Assembly: GCA_903820745.1 (NCBI GenBank)
Contig: CAIJIT010000173.1
Location: 1-37,626, forward strand
DNA length: 37,626 nt
Origin: an uncultured Burkholderiales bacterium
GTDB lineage: Bacteria; Pseudomonadota; Gammaproteobacteria; Burkholderiales; Burkholderiaceae_C
Direction: 5' to 3'
In this document: positions 9,692-18,683 of the stretch, piece by piece
Numbering within the stretch: position 1 is the stretch's first letter
Layout: each line of letters begins with the position of its first letter
The notes under the pieces: generated by a model
The model's input: only the letters and a program-made list of their open reading frames with translations
Database searches by the model: none
Told to the model about the DNA's origin: nothing
Program-made: the position numbers and the translations under genes

Positions 9692-10539
9692 GCCAAGGGA
9701 CCCAGCGAAATCAAGGCCATGGCGAGCGGAAATACCGGCAGCAAGGCATCAGCACGGTCAAGTACGCCACCATGCCCGGGCAACAAATTGCTGCTGTCCT
9801 TGGCCCCTGCAGCACGCTTGACCAGCGATTCGAACAAGTCACCGACGACACTCATCGCCCCGAGGAACAAGATTGAAAGCAGGCCGATCGGCAAGCCCTG
9901 CCGAAACAGCAATTGATAGAGGCTGGGTGAATCGACATCCAGGCGCAGATCAATCTGGAAGGCCCAGAACAGCCCCAGCAGCAGTACGCCGGCCATGCCG
10001 GCCCAGACGCCTTCCCAACTCTTGCCCGGGCTGATGGCAGGCGCCAGTTTGCGCCGTCCAAAAGCCCGTCCACCGAAATAGGCAGCGATGTCGGCCACCC
10101 AGACAAGGCACAGTACCGAGAGCAAAAAATTGACCCCGATCGACTTGGCCTGAACCAGCGCCGCCCATGCCAGCAGCAGCGCCAAAACGCCCAGCATCAA
10201 GCGCAACGGGCGCGCGACCTGCGGCCAGCGCGTGGGTCCACCACGCAAGGCCTGGGCGCCGCCGAGCACCCAAACCAGACCGCTGAGCCACCAAAGCAGG
10301 CTGGACAAGGGCAGCGGCAATCCGCCGAGCAGCAAGGTCGCCATGCCGATTGCAACCAGGCCGGCGCCGAAGCTGATGGCTGGCTTGCCCGGCAAACCGT
10401 TGAGCCTCGACCATTCCCAACCGGCGGCGCCGATCAGCAACAGGGTTGTCAAGGCAAAGGGCCAGGGTGAGGCCATGAACAGTTCAGGCAACAGCACGGC
10501 AAGCAAAGCAAGCGCCGTGAGAATGCGTGTTTTCAACAT
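9688..10539 (-). CDS. cdsA: Phosphatidate cytidylyltransferase (CDP-diglyceride synthase)
   Basis: CdsA makes CDP-diacylglycerol from phosphatidate and CTP, the branch point for all phospholipids. The 283-residue integral membrane protein has about eight hydrophobic segments. The C-terminal CDS signature SVVGDLFESLVKR is followed by KDSSNLLPGHGGVLDRADAL, with the conserved acidic metal-binding residues. The ATG starts 2 bases after the uppS stop, and the stop overlaps the dxr start by ATGA, so it is part of the same transcript. Confidence 0.96.
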   Translation of the reverse strand: MLKTRILTALALLAVLLPELFMASPWPFALTTLLLIGAAGWEWSRLNGLPGKPAISFGAGLVAIGMATLLLGGLPLPLSSLLWWLSGLVWVLGGAQALRGGPTRWPQVARPLRLMLGVLALLLAWAALVQAKSIGVNFLLSVLCLVWVADIAAYFGGRAFGRRKLAPAISPGKSWEGVWAGMAGVLLLGLFWAFQIDLRLDVDSPSLYQLLFRQGLPIGLLSILFLGAMSVVGDLFESLVKRAAGAKDSSNLLPGHGGVLDRADALLPVFPLAMALISLGPLA

Positions 10540-10541
10540 GG

Positions 10542-11258
10542 TCAGACTCCGGCCAGGGCTGGCGCGGTGCCGCCGAAACGGCGGTCGCGTTGGCGAAATA
10601 GACCGATCGCTGCATCGAGTTGAACTTCACCAAATTCAGGCCAAAGGCAATCGGAAAAAACAAACTCGGTGTAGGCGACCTGCCAGAGCAGAAAATTGCT
10701 GATGCGCATTTCGCCGCCGGTGCGGATGAACAGATCGGGGTCGGGCGCATGGCTCAGCGCCATGTACTCGGACAAGCACGCTTCGGTCAACTCGGCCGGC
10801 TGCACCCCCGCTTTGATAGCCGACTGGCAAGCCTGCACGATGTCCCAGCGGCCACCGTAATTGAAGGCGACGGACAGGGTCAGCTTGGTGTTGTGCTGGG
10901 TGCTTGCTTCGGCCTCGTCCCAGGCTTGCCGCAGCTTGACTGATACCGCTTCGCGATCACCGATGACCCGGATGCGCACACCCATCGCGCCCATGCGGGC
11001 CAGATAGCGCGACACGGCGGCCAGTACCAGGCCCATCAGGCCGGACACCTCATCGCTTGGACGTTTCCAGTTCTCGGACGAAAAGGCAAACACCGTCAGG
11101 AACTCGACCTCGCGGTCAATGCAGGCCTGGACGATCTTGACCACCGCCTCGACGCCCTGCTTGTGGCCGAAGAACCGCGGCAAAAAGCGCTTCTTGGCCC
11201 AACGACCGTTGCCATCCATCACGATGGCAATGTGGCGTGGCACTGCTTCTTTCGTCAC
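10542..11258 (-). CDS. uppS: Isoprenyl transferase (undecaprenyl diphosphate synthase)
   Basis: UppS condenses eight isopentenyl units onto farnesyl diphosphate to make the C55 carrier lipid for peptidoglycan and O-antigen. The 238-residue cis-prenyltransferase has MDGNGRWAK with catalytic Asp15, FSSENWKRP, and the region V signature DLFIRTGGEMRISNFLLWQ. Many homologues have Gln or His where this one has Met in GGEMR. Translation probably starts at GTG 11258, 13 bases after the frr stop, since no in-frame ATG precedes the HIAIVMDG core. Confidence 0.96.
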   Translation of the reverse strand: MTKEAVPRHIAIVMDGNGRWAKKRFLPRFFGHKQGVEAVVKIVQACIDREVEFLTVFAFSSENWKRPSDEVSGLMGLVLAAVSRYLARMGAMGVRIRVIGDREAVSVKLRQAWDEAEASTQHNTKLTLSVAFNYGGRWDIVQACQSAIKAGVQPAELTEACLSEYMALSHAPDPDLFIRTGGEMRISNFLLWQVAYTEFVFSDCLWPEFGEVQLDAAIGLFRQRDRRFGGTAPALAGV

Positions 11259-11271
11259 AGCAGCTCGCCGC

Positions 11272-11832
11272 TCAGACAGCGAGGATTTCTGCTTCCTTGC
11301 CGGCGATCAGCCGGTCGAGTTCGGCGATGGTGCGGTCGGTCAGCTTCTGCGCATCGTCAAGACTGCGGCGCTCGTCGTCCTCGCTGATCAACTTGTCCTT
11401 CATCAGCTTCTTGGCTTGTTCATTGGCTTCGCGGCGCACATTGCGAACCGCAATCTTGGCATCCTCGCCGGCATTGCGAACGACCTTGGTCAGATCACGG
11501 CGGCGCTCTTCATTCAAGGCGGGCATCGGTACGCGGATCAAATCGCCTTGCGAGGAGGGGTTCAGGCCGAGGTCGGATTCACGGATGGCGCGTTCGATCT
11601 TCGCGCCCATGCCCTTTTCCCAAGGCTGCACACTGATCGTACGCGAATCCAGCAGGCTGACATTGGCAACCTGGGAAATCGGCAACATCGCGCCGTAGTA
11701 GTCGACGCTGACCTGGTCGAGGATGCCTGGATGGGCACGACCGGTGCGGATTTTGTGCAACTCGCTCTTGAAGGATTCGACCGACTTGGCCATTTTCGCT
11801 TCAGCGTTGTGCTTGATGTCTGCAATGCTCAT
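11272..11832 (-). CDS. frr: Ribosome recycling factor
   Basis: RRF splits the post-termination ribosome together with EF-G. The 186-residue protein matches the family length of about 185. It has [19 protein letters not shown] at the N-terminus, [19 protein letters not shown], and [17 protein letters not shown], where the conserved arginines contact 23S rRNA. The start at 11832 ([10 protein letters not shown]) has a strong AGAAGGA Shine-Dalgarno about 8 bases upstream. The open frame extends 13 codons further, but that stretch has no such site and I rejected it. Confidence 0.97.
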   Translation of the reverse strand: MSIADIKHNAEAKMAKSVESFKSELHKIRTGRAHPGILDQVSVDYYGAMLPISQVANVSLLDSRTISVQPWEKGMGAKIERAIRESDLGLNPSSQGDLIRVPMPALNEERRRDLTKVVRNAGEDAKIAVRNVRREANEQAKKLMKDKLISEDDERRSLDDAQKLTDRTIAELDRLIAGKEAEILAV

Positions 11833-11867
11833 GATCTTGATTCCTTCTACTTGCCAGCTGGCAGCGA

Positions 11868-12578
11868 TCAAACGTGGACCAGCGTGCCTTCATCTTCGCC
11901 CATCACCACCCGCTTCAGGGCACCCGCCTTGAGGATGCTGAACACCCGGATCGGCAGTTTCTGATCGCGGCACAGCGCAAAGGCGGTGGCGTCCAGAACC
12001 TGCAAATTCTTGCTGATCGCTTCGTCAAAGCTGATTCTCGAATAGCGCGTGGCGTTGGGATCCTTTTTAGGATCCGCACTATAAACACCATCGACCTTGG
12101 TGGCCTTCAGGACGATTTCGGCGCCAATTTCGGCGCCGCGCAAGGCAGCTGCCGTATCGGTGGTGAAAAACGGATTGCCGGTGCCCGCAGCGAACACCAC
12201 CACCTTGCCCTCTTCGAGGTATTGCAAGGCCTTCGGTCGGACATAAGGCTCGACCACCTGCTCGATGCCGATCGCCGACATGACCCGCGCGACCATGCCC
12301 TCCTGGCGCATCGTATCGGCCAGCGCCAGCGCGTTCATGACAGTCGCCAGCATGCCCATATAGTCCGCCGTCGCACGGTCCATGCCGACCGAACCACCCG
12401 CGACACCGCGAAAAATATTGCCGCCACCGATCACGACGGCCACCTCGACACCAAGGCGGGTGACTTCCTGGATTTCGCGCACCATCCGCACGATGGTGGC
12501 GCGGTTGATGCCGAAAGCGTCGTCACCCATCAGGGCTTCGCCGGAGAGTTTGAGCAAGATGCGTTTGAGCGCGGGCAT
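11868..12578 (-). CDS. pyrH: Uridylate kinase
   Basis: PyrH phosphorylates UMP to UDP and is the bacterial hexameric amino-acid-kinase-family enzyme, unrelated to eukaryotic UMP/CMP kinases. The 236-residue protein shows [35 protein letters not shown] and [22 protein letters not shown], followed by [20 protein letters not shown] precedes the ATG. It lies between tsf (95-base gap with a hairpin) and frr (35-base gap), the order seen in most bacteria. Confidence 0.98.
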   Translation of the reverse strand: MPALKRILLKLSGEALMGDDAFGINRATIVRMVREIQEVTRLGVEVAVVIGGGNIFRGVAGGSVGMDRATADYMGMLATVMNALALADTMRQEGMVARVMSAIGIEQVVEPYVRPKALQYLEEGKVVVFAAGTGNPFFTTDTAAALRGAEIGAEIVLKATKVDGVYSADPKKDPNATRYSRISFDEAISKNLQVLDATAFALCRDQKLPIRVFSILKAGALKRVVMGEDEGTLVHV

Positions 12579-12634
12579 GAGGACCTCTGATTGCTGCTGT
12601 ATTCATCTGGCGTCGAGCGCCAGGGCACAAGTGT

Positions 12635-12657
12635 AAAGGGCGCCACCGGCGCCCTTT
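12635..12657 (-). terminator. Hairpin between tsf and pyrH (weak terminator or processing site)
   Basis: A perfect 10-base stem (AAAGGGCGCC paired with GGCGCCCTTT) with a 3-base loop sits about 17 bases after the tsf stop. The only T-run is the TTT closing the stem, so as a factor-independent terminator it would be leaky. It could act as partial attenuation between tsf and pyrH or as an mRNA 3'-end stabiliser. Confidence 0.5.
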
Positions 12658-12673
12658 GGTCTTTCCTGCTGGC

Positions 12674-13564
12674 TTACTGCCCCTTGGCAGCAGCCACTTG
12701 AGCCGCGACCTCGGCGGCGAAATCGTCGACCTTCTTCTCGATGCCTTCACCGACAACATACAGGGTAAAGCCGCGGATCGTGGTGCTGGCGGCCTTGAGC
12801 ATCTGCTCGACGGTCTGCTTGTCGTTCTTGACGAAGGACTGATTCAACAGCGAGACTTCCTTGAGGAATTTCTGCACCGAGCCCTCGACCATCTTGGCGA
12901 CAATCTCAGCGGGCTTGCCCGATTCCGCAGCCTTTTGCTCGGCGATCGAACGCTCGCGAGCGACCAGTTCGGCCGGCACTTCAGCCGACGACAGCGCTGC
13001 AGGCTTCATCGCAGCCACATGCATGGCCACATCCTTGGCAGCCGTTTCGTCACCGTCAAACTCGACCAGCACGCCGATACGTGTGCCATGCAGATAGGAG
13101 GCCAGCTTGGCACCCGATGCATAGCGCTTGAAGCGGCGCAGCGACATGTTTTCGCCGATCTTGCCGATCAGTCCACGACGCACATCTTCGACCGTCGGGC
13201 CGAAACCCTCTTGTGCCAAAGGCAGGGCCGACAGCGCGACCACATCGGCAGGACCATGCTCGGCCACCAGCTTTGAGCAAGCGTTGACGAAAGCCAGGAA
13301 GGCATCGTTCTTGGTCACGAAGTCGGTTTCGCAATTCACTTCCAGCAGCGCGCCGGCGTTGCCGACAACGGCAGCAGCGACAACACCTTCGGCGGTCACG
13401 CGCGAAGAGGCTTTGCCGGCCTTGTTGCCGAGCTTGACACGCAGGATTTCCTCGCCCCGGACCAGGTCGCCTTCAGCCTCGATCAGCGCCTTCTTGCATT
13501 CCATCATCGGCGCATCGGTGCGTGCGCGCAGTTCGGCCACCATACTTGCAGTAATTACAGCCAT
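12674..13564 (-). CDS. tsf: Translation elongation factor Ts
   Basis: EF-Ts exchanges GDP for GTP on EF-Tu. The 296-residue protein has the N-terminal UBA-like domain with the [19 protein letters not shown] signature, then the core dimerisation domains containing the [11 protein letters not shown] motif, whose Asp-Phe contacts EF-Tu. The start is ATG 13564 with GGAG about 8 bases upstream. It follows rpsB after a strong hairpin terminator, so its level is probably set by read-through. Confidence 0.98.
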   Translation of the reverse strand: MAVITASMVAELRARTDAPMMECKKALIEAEGDLVRGEEILRVKLGNKAGKASSRVTAEGVVAAAVVGNAGALLEVNCETDFVTKNDAFLAFVNACSKLVAEHGPADVVALSALPLAQEGFGPTVEDVRRGLIGKIGENMSLRRFKRYASGAKLASYLHGTRIGVLVEFDGDETAAKDVAMHVAAMKPAALSSAEVPAELVARERSIAEQKAAESGKPAEIVAKMVEGSVQKFLKEVSLLNQSFVKNDKQTVEQMLKAASTTIRGFTLYVVGEGIEKKVDDFAAEVAAQVAAAKGQ

Positions 13565-13627
13565 CTTGATTCTCCGTTCTCAGCGAGTTTGCAAGCCTTC
13601 GCTGACAAACTCAACCGATATGTTTTG

Positions 13628-13653
13628 AAAAAAAAGGGGCTGAAACAGCCCCT
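13628..13653 (-). terminator. Intrinsic terminator/attenuator between rpsB and tsf
   Basis: On the minus strand the sequence forms AGGGGCTG-TTT-CAGCCCCT followed directly by an unbroken run of T. That is an 8-base GC-rich stem with a 3-base loop and a U-tract, the textbook form. It lies about 20 bases after the rpsB stop and about 60 bases before the tsf start. No clear tsf promoter is visible in the remaining gap, so it probably lets part of the transcription through. Confidence 0.85.
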
Positions 13654-13674
13654 CCTGTTGCTGACGCTGAAAAC

Positions 13675-14421
13675 TCAAGCGCCTTCGCTGACTTCCACGA
13701 ACTCGTCACCCGCCGGGGCAACCGCCTGAACCACTTCGTTGTTCGAATTGGCACGGCCTTCGAGCACGGCATCAGCCACGGCACGAGCGTACAAGGCAAC
13801 TGCCTTGGCCGAGTCATCGTTGCCGGGAATGACGTAGTCAATGCCTTCAGGCGAATGGTTGGTGTCGACCACGCCGATGATAGGAATGCCGAGCTTCTTG
13901 GCTTCGGCAATCGCAATTTTGTGGTAGCCGACGTCGATCACAAAGACTGCATCAGGCAGCACGCTCATGTCCTGGATGCCGCCGATATTGCGCTGCAACT
14001 TGATCAGGTCGCGCTGGAACATCAGCGCTTCTTTCTTGATCGCTGGCTGCGTGCCGGCATCAACTTGGGCTTGCATATCCTTGAGGATCTTCAGCGAGCC
14101 CTTGACCGTCTTGAAATTGGTCATCATGCCGCCCAACCAGCGCTGGTCGACATAAGGCACGCCGGCGCGCTGGGCTTCCAGAGCGATCACGTCGCGCGCT
14201 TGCCGCTTGGTGCCGATCATCATGATCGTGCCGCGCTTGGCCGACAGTTGGCGAATGAACTTCATCGCTTCCTGGAACGCTGGCAGCGTCTTTTCCAGGT
14301 TGATGATGTGGATCTTGTTGCGATGGCCGTAGATGTACGGGGCCATCTTGGGGTGCCAAAAACGGGTCTGGTGGCCGAAATGGACGCCGGCTTCCAGCAT
14401 TTCACGCATCGTGACTGACAT
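13675..14421 (-). CDS. rpsB: 30S ribosomal protein S2
   Basis: S2 is a small-subunit ribosomal protein. The 248-residue product opens [19 protein letters not shown], the S2 signature, and contains [12 protein letters not shown] and the second signature [25 protein letters not shown]. The ATG at 14421 has GGAG about 8 bases upstream. An upstream in-frame TTG at 14433 covers that ribosome-binding site, so I rejected it. It is first in the minus-strand run, behind a leader of about 165 bases with secondary structure. Confidence 0.98.
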   Translation of the reverse strand: MSVTMREMLEAGVHFGHQTRFWHPKMAPYIYGHRNKIHIINLEKTLPAFQEAMKFIRQLSAKRGTIMMIGTKRQARDVIALEAQRAGVPYVDQRWLGGMMTNFKTVKGSLKILKDMQAQVDAGTQPAIKKEALMFQRDLIKLQRNIGGIQDMSVLPDAVFVIDVGYHKIAIAEAKKLGIPIIGVVDTNHSPEGIDYVIPGNDDSAKAVALYARAVADAVLEGRANSNNEVVQAVAPAGDEFVEVSEGA

Positions 14422-14600
14422 ATTGAACTCCAAAGGTTGTGTCTTAGATCCGACCTGAATTGCCCCTCGCCCGGTAGTTTTCCGAGCGAGTCAGCAACAC
14501 CTTTCAGTGGCCTGATCTGCGATTTACTTTGCCATCGCCCGAAATTCGGGAAGTTGAACGGCCCACAATGGGTTCGCCCGGCAAAGCCTTGAGAGTATAC
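14422..14600 (-). promoter_or_regulatory. Probable rpsB promoter and structured mRNA leader
   Basis: Reading the minus strand, TATACT at 14599-14594 is a good -10 hexamer, although the -35 region 17 bases upstream (CTGCTC) is poor. Transcription would start near 14587 and give a leader of about 165 bases. The leader contains a 9-base-pair hairpin at 14490-14466 (CTCGCTCGG with CCGGGCGAG, one G-U pair) and a small hairpin at 14550-14538 (CCCGA/UCGGG). In gammaproteobacteria S2 represses its own rpsB-tsf mRNA through the leader. The same role here is inference. The remaining 14601-14729 should carry the nnr promoter, but I could not pick out a convincing one. Confidence 0.5.
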
Positions 14601-14729
14601 AGCGCCAAGACTGCTCGAGCAGCCCGACTTGCCAGAAGAACTCCGGATCGCTCGCAATTTCAATCAAAATCCCACCACCCGACAACAATCAGTCTGGACT
14701 TCCAGAGCCAGGCCTGACAAGCTGTATCG

Positions 14730-16229
14730 ATGCAAAAAATTCTTCCCAGCACCAGCAAGTTGCCGCTGTTCACGGCGACCAGCAGTCGTGCGATCGAGGC
14801 CCGAGCTCAAGCCGGTTTGCCCGCCCATGCACTGATGGCACGCGCCGGACTGGCGGTGGCGCGGCTGGCGCTGGCGCTGCCGAAAGGCGAAGGCGCGATC
14901 TGGATTGTGTGCGGGCCTGGCAATAACGGCGGCGATGGCCTGGTGGCGGCAAGACTGCTGCAAAGGCATGGGCAAAGCGTGCATGTCAGCCTGATCGAGA
15001 GCGACCGCACGCCTGCTGATGCAATGGCGGCAAGGCAGGCCGCGAGACAGGCCGGTGTGGTCATCAGCAATAGCCTCGATGCGCCGCCACAAGTCAGCCT
15101 GGCAGTCGACGCCTTGCTCGGCCTGGGTCTGCAGCGCCCGCCTGCTGGCACCATAGCTGCGGCGATTGCCAGGCTGAACTTGCTGGCTGCACCCTTGCTG
15201 GCGGTCGATCTGCCAAGCGGCCTGCAGTCCGATAGCGGTGCAGTTTTCAGCCTGGATGGGACAAGATTGGCAGTGCAGGCCCGACATACGCTGGCGTTGC
15301 TGACCTTGAAGCCGGGCCAGTTCACCGCTGACGGCCGCGCGCTTTGCGGCGAACAATGGTTTGACGATCTTGGCGTCAGCGACTCGCACGCGCCCGATGC
15401 TGAACTGGTCGGTAGCAATTGCCTGGCCACTTGGCAGAGCGCTCGCAGCCATTCGGCGCACAAGGGCAGCCAGGGTAATTTGTTGGTGGTCGGAGGCTCG
15501 AGCGGCATGCGCGGCGCAGCCTTGTTGGCCGCACGTGCTGCCCTGGCCTCGGGGGCCGGACGCGTCTATTGCTGCCTGCTCGACAGCCAGGCGACTGAAC
15601 TGGATGCACTACGGCCGGAACTGATGCTATGGCCGCAAGACAGGATGATCCATCAGCAAGACTGGCGGGACATGGTCATCGTCTGCGGCTGCGGCGGCGG
15701 CCAGGACATCGCCACCCAATTGCCCGCCCTGCTCGCCCAGGCCAGCCGACTGGTCCTCGATGCCGATGGCTTGAATGCGATGGCGCGGGACCCGCAACTG
15801 CGCGCCCTGCTGAGCAGGCGCAGCGCAAACAGCATGCAGACCATCTTGACGCCGCATCCGCTGGAAGCTGCGCGGTTGCTCGACTGCGATGCCTTGACCG
15901 TGCAGCAGGATCGCCTGGCAGCAGCACGCGAATTGGCCGCGCGATCTGCCAGCACCATCATCCTGAAAGGCTCCGGCAGCGTCATTGCCAGCGCGGATGG
16001 ACGACTCAGCATCAACAGCAGCGGCAGCGCGGCCTTGGCCACCGCAGGCACCGGCGATGTCCTGGCGGGCTGGCTGGGTGGGTTATGGACGCAGCAAACC
16101 GCTGCCGACCCGCATCAACTGGCAATTGCGGCCTGTCATTGGCATGGCTTGGCAGCGCAAGACCAGCCAGCCGGTCCTTTGCGCGCAGCGGATCTGATCG
16201 AACGCATGCATGCGCTGTTCGGCGCCTAA
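14730..16229 (+). CDS. nnr: Bifunctional NAD(P)H-hydrate repair enzyme (epimerase + ADP-dependent dehydratase)
   Basis: This enzyme repairs hydrated NADH and NADPH (NADHX): the N-terminal epimerase interconverts R and S forms and the C-terminal kinase-like domain dehydrates the S form using ADP. The 499 residues are the usual fused length. The NnrE half has CGPGNNGGDGLVAARLL (residues 61-77), VDALLGLGL and AVDLPSGL. The NnrD half has HKGSQGNLLVVGGS, LDADGLNAM, LTPHPLEAARLL and GTGDVLAGWLGG, with Asp443 the likely catalytic residue. It is the only plus-strand protein gene, divergent from rpsB. Its TAA overlaps the rnr stop on the other strand. The ribosome-binding site before ATG 14730 is weak. 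Confidence 0.94.
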   Translation: MQKILPSTSKLPLFTATSSRAIEARAQAGLPAHALMARAGLAVARLALALPKGEGAIWIVCGPGNNGGDGLVAARLLQRHGQSVHVSLIESDRTPADAMAARQAARQAGVVISNSLDAPPQVSLAVDALLGLGLQRPPAGTIAAAIARLNLLAAPLLAVDLPSGLQSDSGAVFSLDGTRLAVQARHTLALLTLKPGQFTADGRALCGEQWFDDLGVSDSHAPDAELVGSNCLATWQSARSHSAHKGSQGNLLVVGGSSGMRGAALLAARAALASGAGRVYCCLLDSQATELDALRPELMLWPQDRMIHQQDWRDMVIVCGCGGGQDIATQLPALLAQASRLVLDADGLNAMARDPQLRALLSRRSANSMQTILTPHPLEAARLLDCDALTVQQDRLAAARELAARSASTIILKGSGSVIASADGRLSINSSGSAALATAGTGDVLAGWLGGLWTQQTAADPHQLAIAACHWHGLAAQDQPAGPLRAADLIERMHALFGA

Positions 16230-18508
16230 CGGCGCTTGCGGGTACGCGCTTCGGCCGCGGCCGGTTTGGTTGCAGCTTTTGCGCTTGCACGTGCTGGCCG
16301 GCCCTTGCGTTCGGCCTTGACCTTGCGGTCGGCGCGTCGTACCTGCTCAAGCTCTTCCACGGCATTGGCCGGCGCGCGCGGGGCAATGCCGGCCTTGTCG
16401 CGTTGAGCCCGAGCGATGAGTTTGGATTCACCGCTTTCATGCACCAGGTGGAAGTCGATCTTTCGACCATCCAGATCGACGCGGCTGACCTGCACATGCA
16501 CGGGCGTGCCGGTGGCATAGCGAATACCGCTGCGCTCGCCACGCAATTCCTGACGCATTTCGTCAAAGCGGAAATATTCCCCGCCGAGCTCGGTAATGTG
16601 GATCAGGCCTTCGACATAAAGCGCATCGAGTTGCACGAACAGACCGAAGCTGGTCACAGCACTGACGGTGCCGGCGAATTCCTCGCCCAGATGGTCACGC
16701 ATATAGCGGCACTTGAGCCAGGCTTCCACATCACGCGAAGCCTCATCAGCGCGGCGCTCGTTGGCACTGCAATGCGCGCCGACAACTTCCCAGCGTTCCA
16801 GTTCGGTCGATGCACTGGCCGGGTTGATCGGCGGCGCCTTGCCGGGCCGTTTGGCCGGCATCGGCACGTCCATCTTGGACGCATCCAACTGGTAGCGCTT
16901 GCCCGCCAGAATTGCCTTGATGACGCGATGAACCAGCAGATCGGGATAACGGCGGATCGGACTGGTGAAATGGGTATAGGCCGGATATGACAGACCGAAA
17001 TGGCCGGCGTTGGCCGCCGTGTAGATCGCCTGCTGCATCGAGCGCAGCAGCATGCTGTGGATCTGGGTCGCATCGGGACGATCTTTGGTCGCTGCGGCAA
17101 TGGCCTGGTATTCGCTTGGCAAAGGCGAGTCACTGATCCCCATGCCGATCCCCAAGGCGCGCAAATAGGCTTGCAAGGCAATACGCTTTTCGGCCGTCGG
17201 ACCCTCGTGGACGCGAAACAGGGAACCATGTTTGGCCTGGGCGATGAAATCAGCGGCGCACACATTGGCCGCCAGCATCGACTCTTCGATCAGCTTGTGC
17301 GCTTCATTGCGGGTGCGCGGAATGATCTTTTCGATATGCCCGTTGTCGTCACAGACGATCTGGGTCTCCACCGTCTCGAAGTCGATGGCGCCGCGGCGTC
17401 CGCGTTCGGCCAGCAAAGCACGGTAGACCTCGTGCAAATGCAGGAGATGAGGCACCAGATCCTGCCTTTTGGCAGCTTCCGGGCCATGGGTGTTGGCGAG
17501 CACCGCGGCCACCTCGGTATAGGTGAAGCGGGCTTTCGAACAGATCACTGCCGGGTAGAACTGATAGGCCTGCACCTCACCGCCTTGGGTGACCAGCATG
17601 TCGCAGACCATGGCCAGCCGATCCTGATAAGGATTCAGCGAGCACAAGCCGTTGGAGAGCTTTTCCGGCAGCATCGGGATCACCCGGCGCGGGAAATAGA
17701 CCGAAGTGGCGCGCTCATAAGCATCGGCATCGAGCGGCTCGCCCGGCTTGACATAGTGGCTGACATCGGCGATCGCCACGATCAAACGCCAACCGCTGAA
17801 AGCCGTCTTGCCGCGACCCGACTTGTGCGGCTCGCAATAGACCGCGTCGTCGAAGTCGCGCGCATCCTCGCCGTCAATCGTCACCAGCGGCACATCGCGC
17901 AGATCGATGCGCTGCTTCAGGTCGGCGGCACGCAGCTTTTCGGACAGTTTGGCCGCATGCGCCATGGTCTCAGGGCTGAAGCGATGCGGCACGTCGAACT
18001 TGCGCACGGCAATTTCGATTTCCATACCCGGATCGTCGATCTCGCCGAGCACCTCAACCACCCGACCGGCCGGCTTGGCATAAAGCGACGGCGCTTCGGT
18101 CAACTCGACCGCCACCACCTGCCCCGCCGTGGCGTTGGCGATGGCGTTCTTCGGAATCAGGATGTCCCGACCCATGCGCTTGTCTTCAGGCGCGACCAGC
18201 CAGATCCCCGACTCCAGCAACAAGCGCCCGATGATGTTCTTCTTCTTGCGCTCAAGGATTTCAAGGATCCGGCCTTCCGGGCGACCGCGTTTATCAAAAC
18301 GCACGACCCGAACACGCAGTCGATCGCCATGCATGACGGCCTGCATTTCCTGTGACGAGAGATAGACATCTTGCGCCCCGACATCCGGCAGCAAGAAGCC
18401 ATGGCCATCGCGATGACCCTGCACCGTGCCATCGACCTCGCTCAACAGCGCCAGCCCTAAGGCGGACGTTTCCGCTTCATTGCTCGATTTTTTGATGATA
18501 GACTCCAA
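16226..18508 (-). CDS. rnr: Ribonuclease R (short N-terminus)
   Basis: RNase R is a processive 3'-5' exoribonuclease that degrades structured RNA and acts in rRNA/tRNA quality control. The protein of about 760 residues has cold-shock/OB domains (from GTVQGHRDGHGFLLPD, residue 27), the RNB catalytic core with IDGEDARDFDDAVY, an S1 domain (AGTVSAVTSFGLFVQLD) and a Lys/Arg/Ala-rich tail. The N-terminal helix-turn-helix seen in E. coli RNase R (813 residues) is absent. An in-frame stop at 18565-18563 limits any extension. I chose TTG 18508 because AGGA lies 5 bases upstream. GTG 18550 would lie inside the antisense of the tRNA-Leu gene. The stop interlocks with the nnr stop. Confidence 0.93.
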   Translation of the reverse strand: MESIIKKSSNEAETSALGLALLSEVDGTVQGHRDGHGFLLPDVGAQDVYLSSQEMQAVMHGDRLRVRVVRFDKRGRPEGRILEILERKKKNIIGRLLLESGIWLVAPEDKRMGRDILIPKNAIANATAGQVVAVELTEAPSLYAKPAGRVVEVLGEIDDPGMEIEIAVRKFDVPHRFSPETMAHAAKLSEKLRAADLKQRIDLRDVPLVTIDGEDARDFDDAVYCEPHKSGRGKTAFSGWRLIVAIADVSHYVKPGEPLDADAYERATSVYFPRRVIPMLPEKLSNGLCSLNPYQDRLAMVCDMLVTQGGEVQAYQFYPAVICSKARFTYTEVAAVLANTHGPEAAKRQDLVPHLLHLHEVYRALLAERGRRGAIDFETVETQIVCDDNGHIEKIIPRTRNEAHKLIEESMLAANVCAADFIAQAKHGSLFRVHEGPTAEKRIALQAYLRALGIGMGISDSPLPSEYQAIAAATKDRPDATQIHSMLLRSMQQAIYTAANAGHFGLSYPAYTHFTSPIRRYPDLLVHRVIKAILAGKRYQLDASKMDVPMPAKRPGKAPPINPASASTELERWEVVGAHCSANERRADEASRDVEAWLKCRYMRDHLGEEFAGTVSAVTSFGLFVQLDALYVEGLIHITELGGEYFRFDEMRQELRGERSGIRYATGTPVHVQVSRVDLDGRKIDFHLVHESGESKLIARAQRDKAGIAPRAPANAVEELEQVRRADRKVKAERKGRPARASAKAATKPAAAEARTRKRR

Positions 18509-18522
18509 GTCTTTCCTGAAAT

Positions 18523-18607
<85 letters not shown>

Positions 18608-18615
18608 AGATAATC

Positions 18616-18645
18616 AATGCCAGCATATCGTGCTGGCATTTTTTT
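18616..18645 (+). terminator. Intrinsic terminator of tRNA-Leu
   Basis: A perfect 10-base stem (AATGCCAGCA with TGCTGGCATT), a 5-base loop and a run of seven T follow the tRNA 3' end by about 8 bases. In the opposite direction the hairpin is followed by GATTATC and has no U-tract. It should therefore stop the tRNA transcript but not minus-strand transcription from the phosphoribosyltransferase gene towards rnr. Confidence 0.88.
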
Positions 18646-18683
18646 GGGCGAATGAACTTGTTTCGCCCATGGTCTGAACCGGA

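Noticed and set aside
12058-12075. GGATCC - 6 bases - GGATCC inverted repeat
   Set aside because: It lies inside pyrH and encodes the conserved ADPKKDPN stretch; codon choice for Asp-Pro twice explains the repeat.
14422-14433. rpsB start at TTG 14433
   Set aside because: The GGAG ribosome-binding site for ATG 14421 lies inside this extension, and S2 homologues begin near MSVTMREML.
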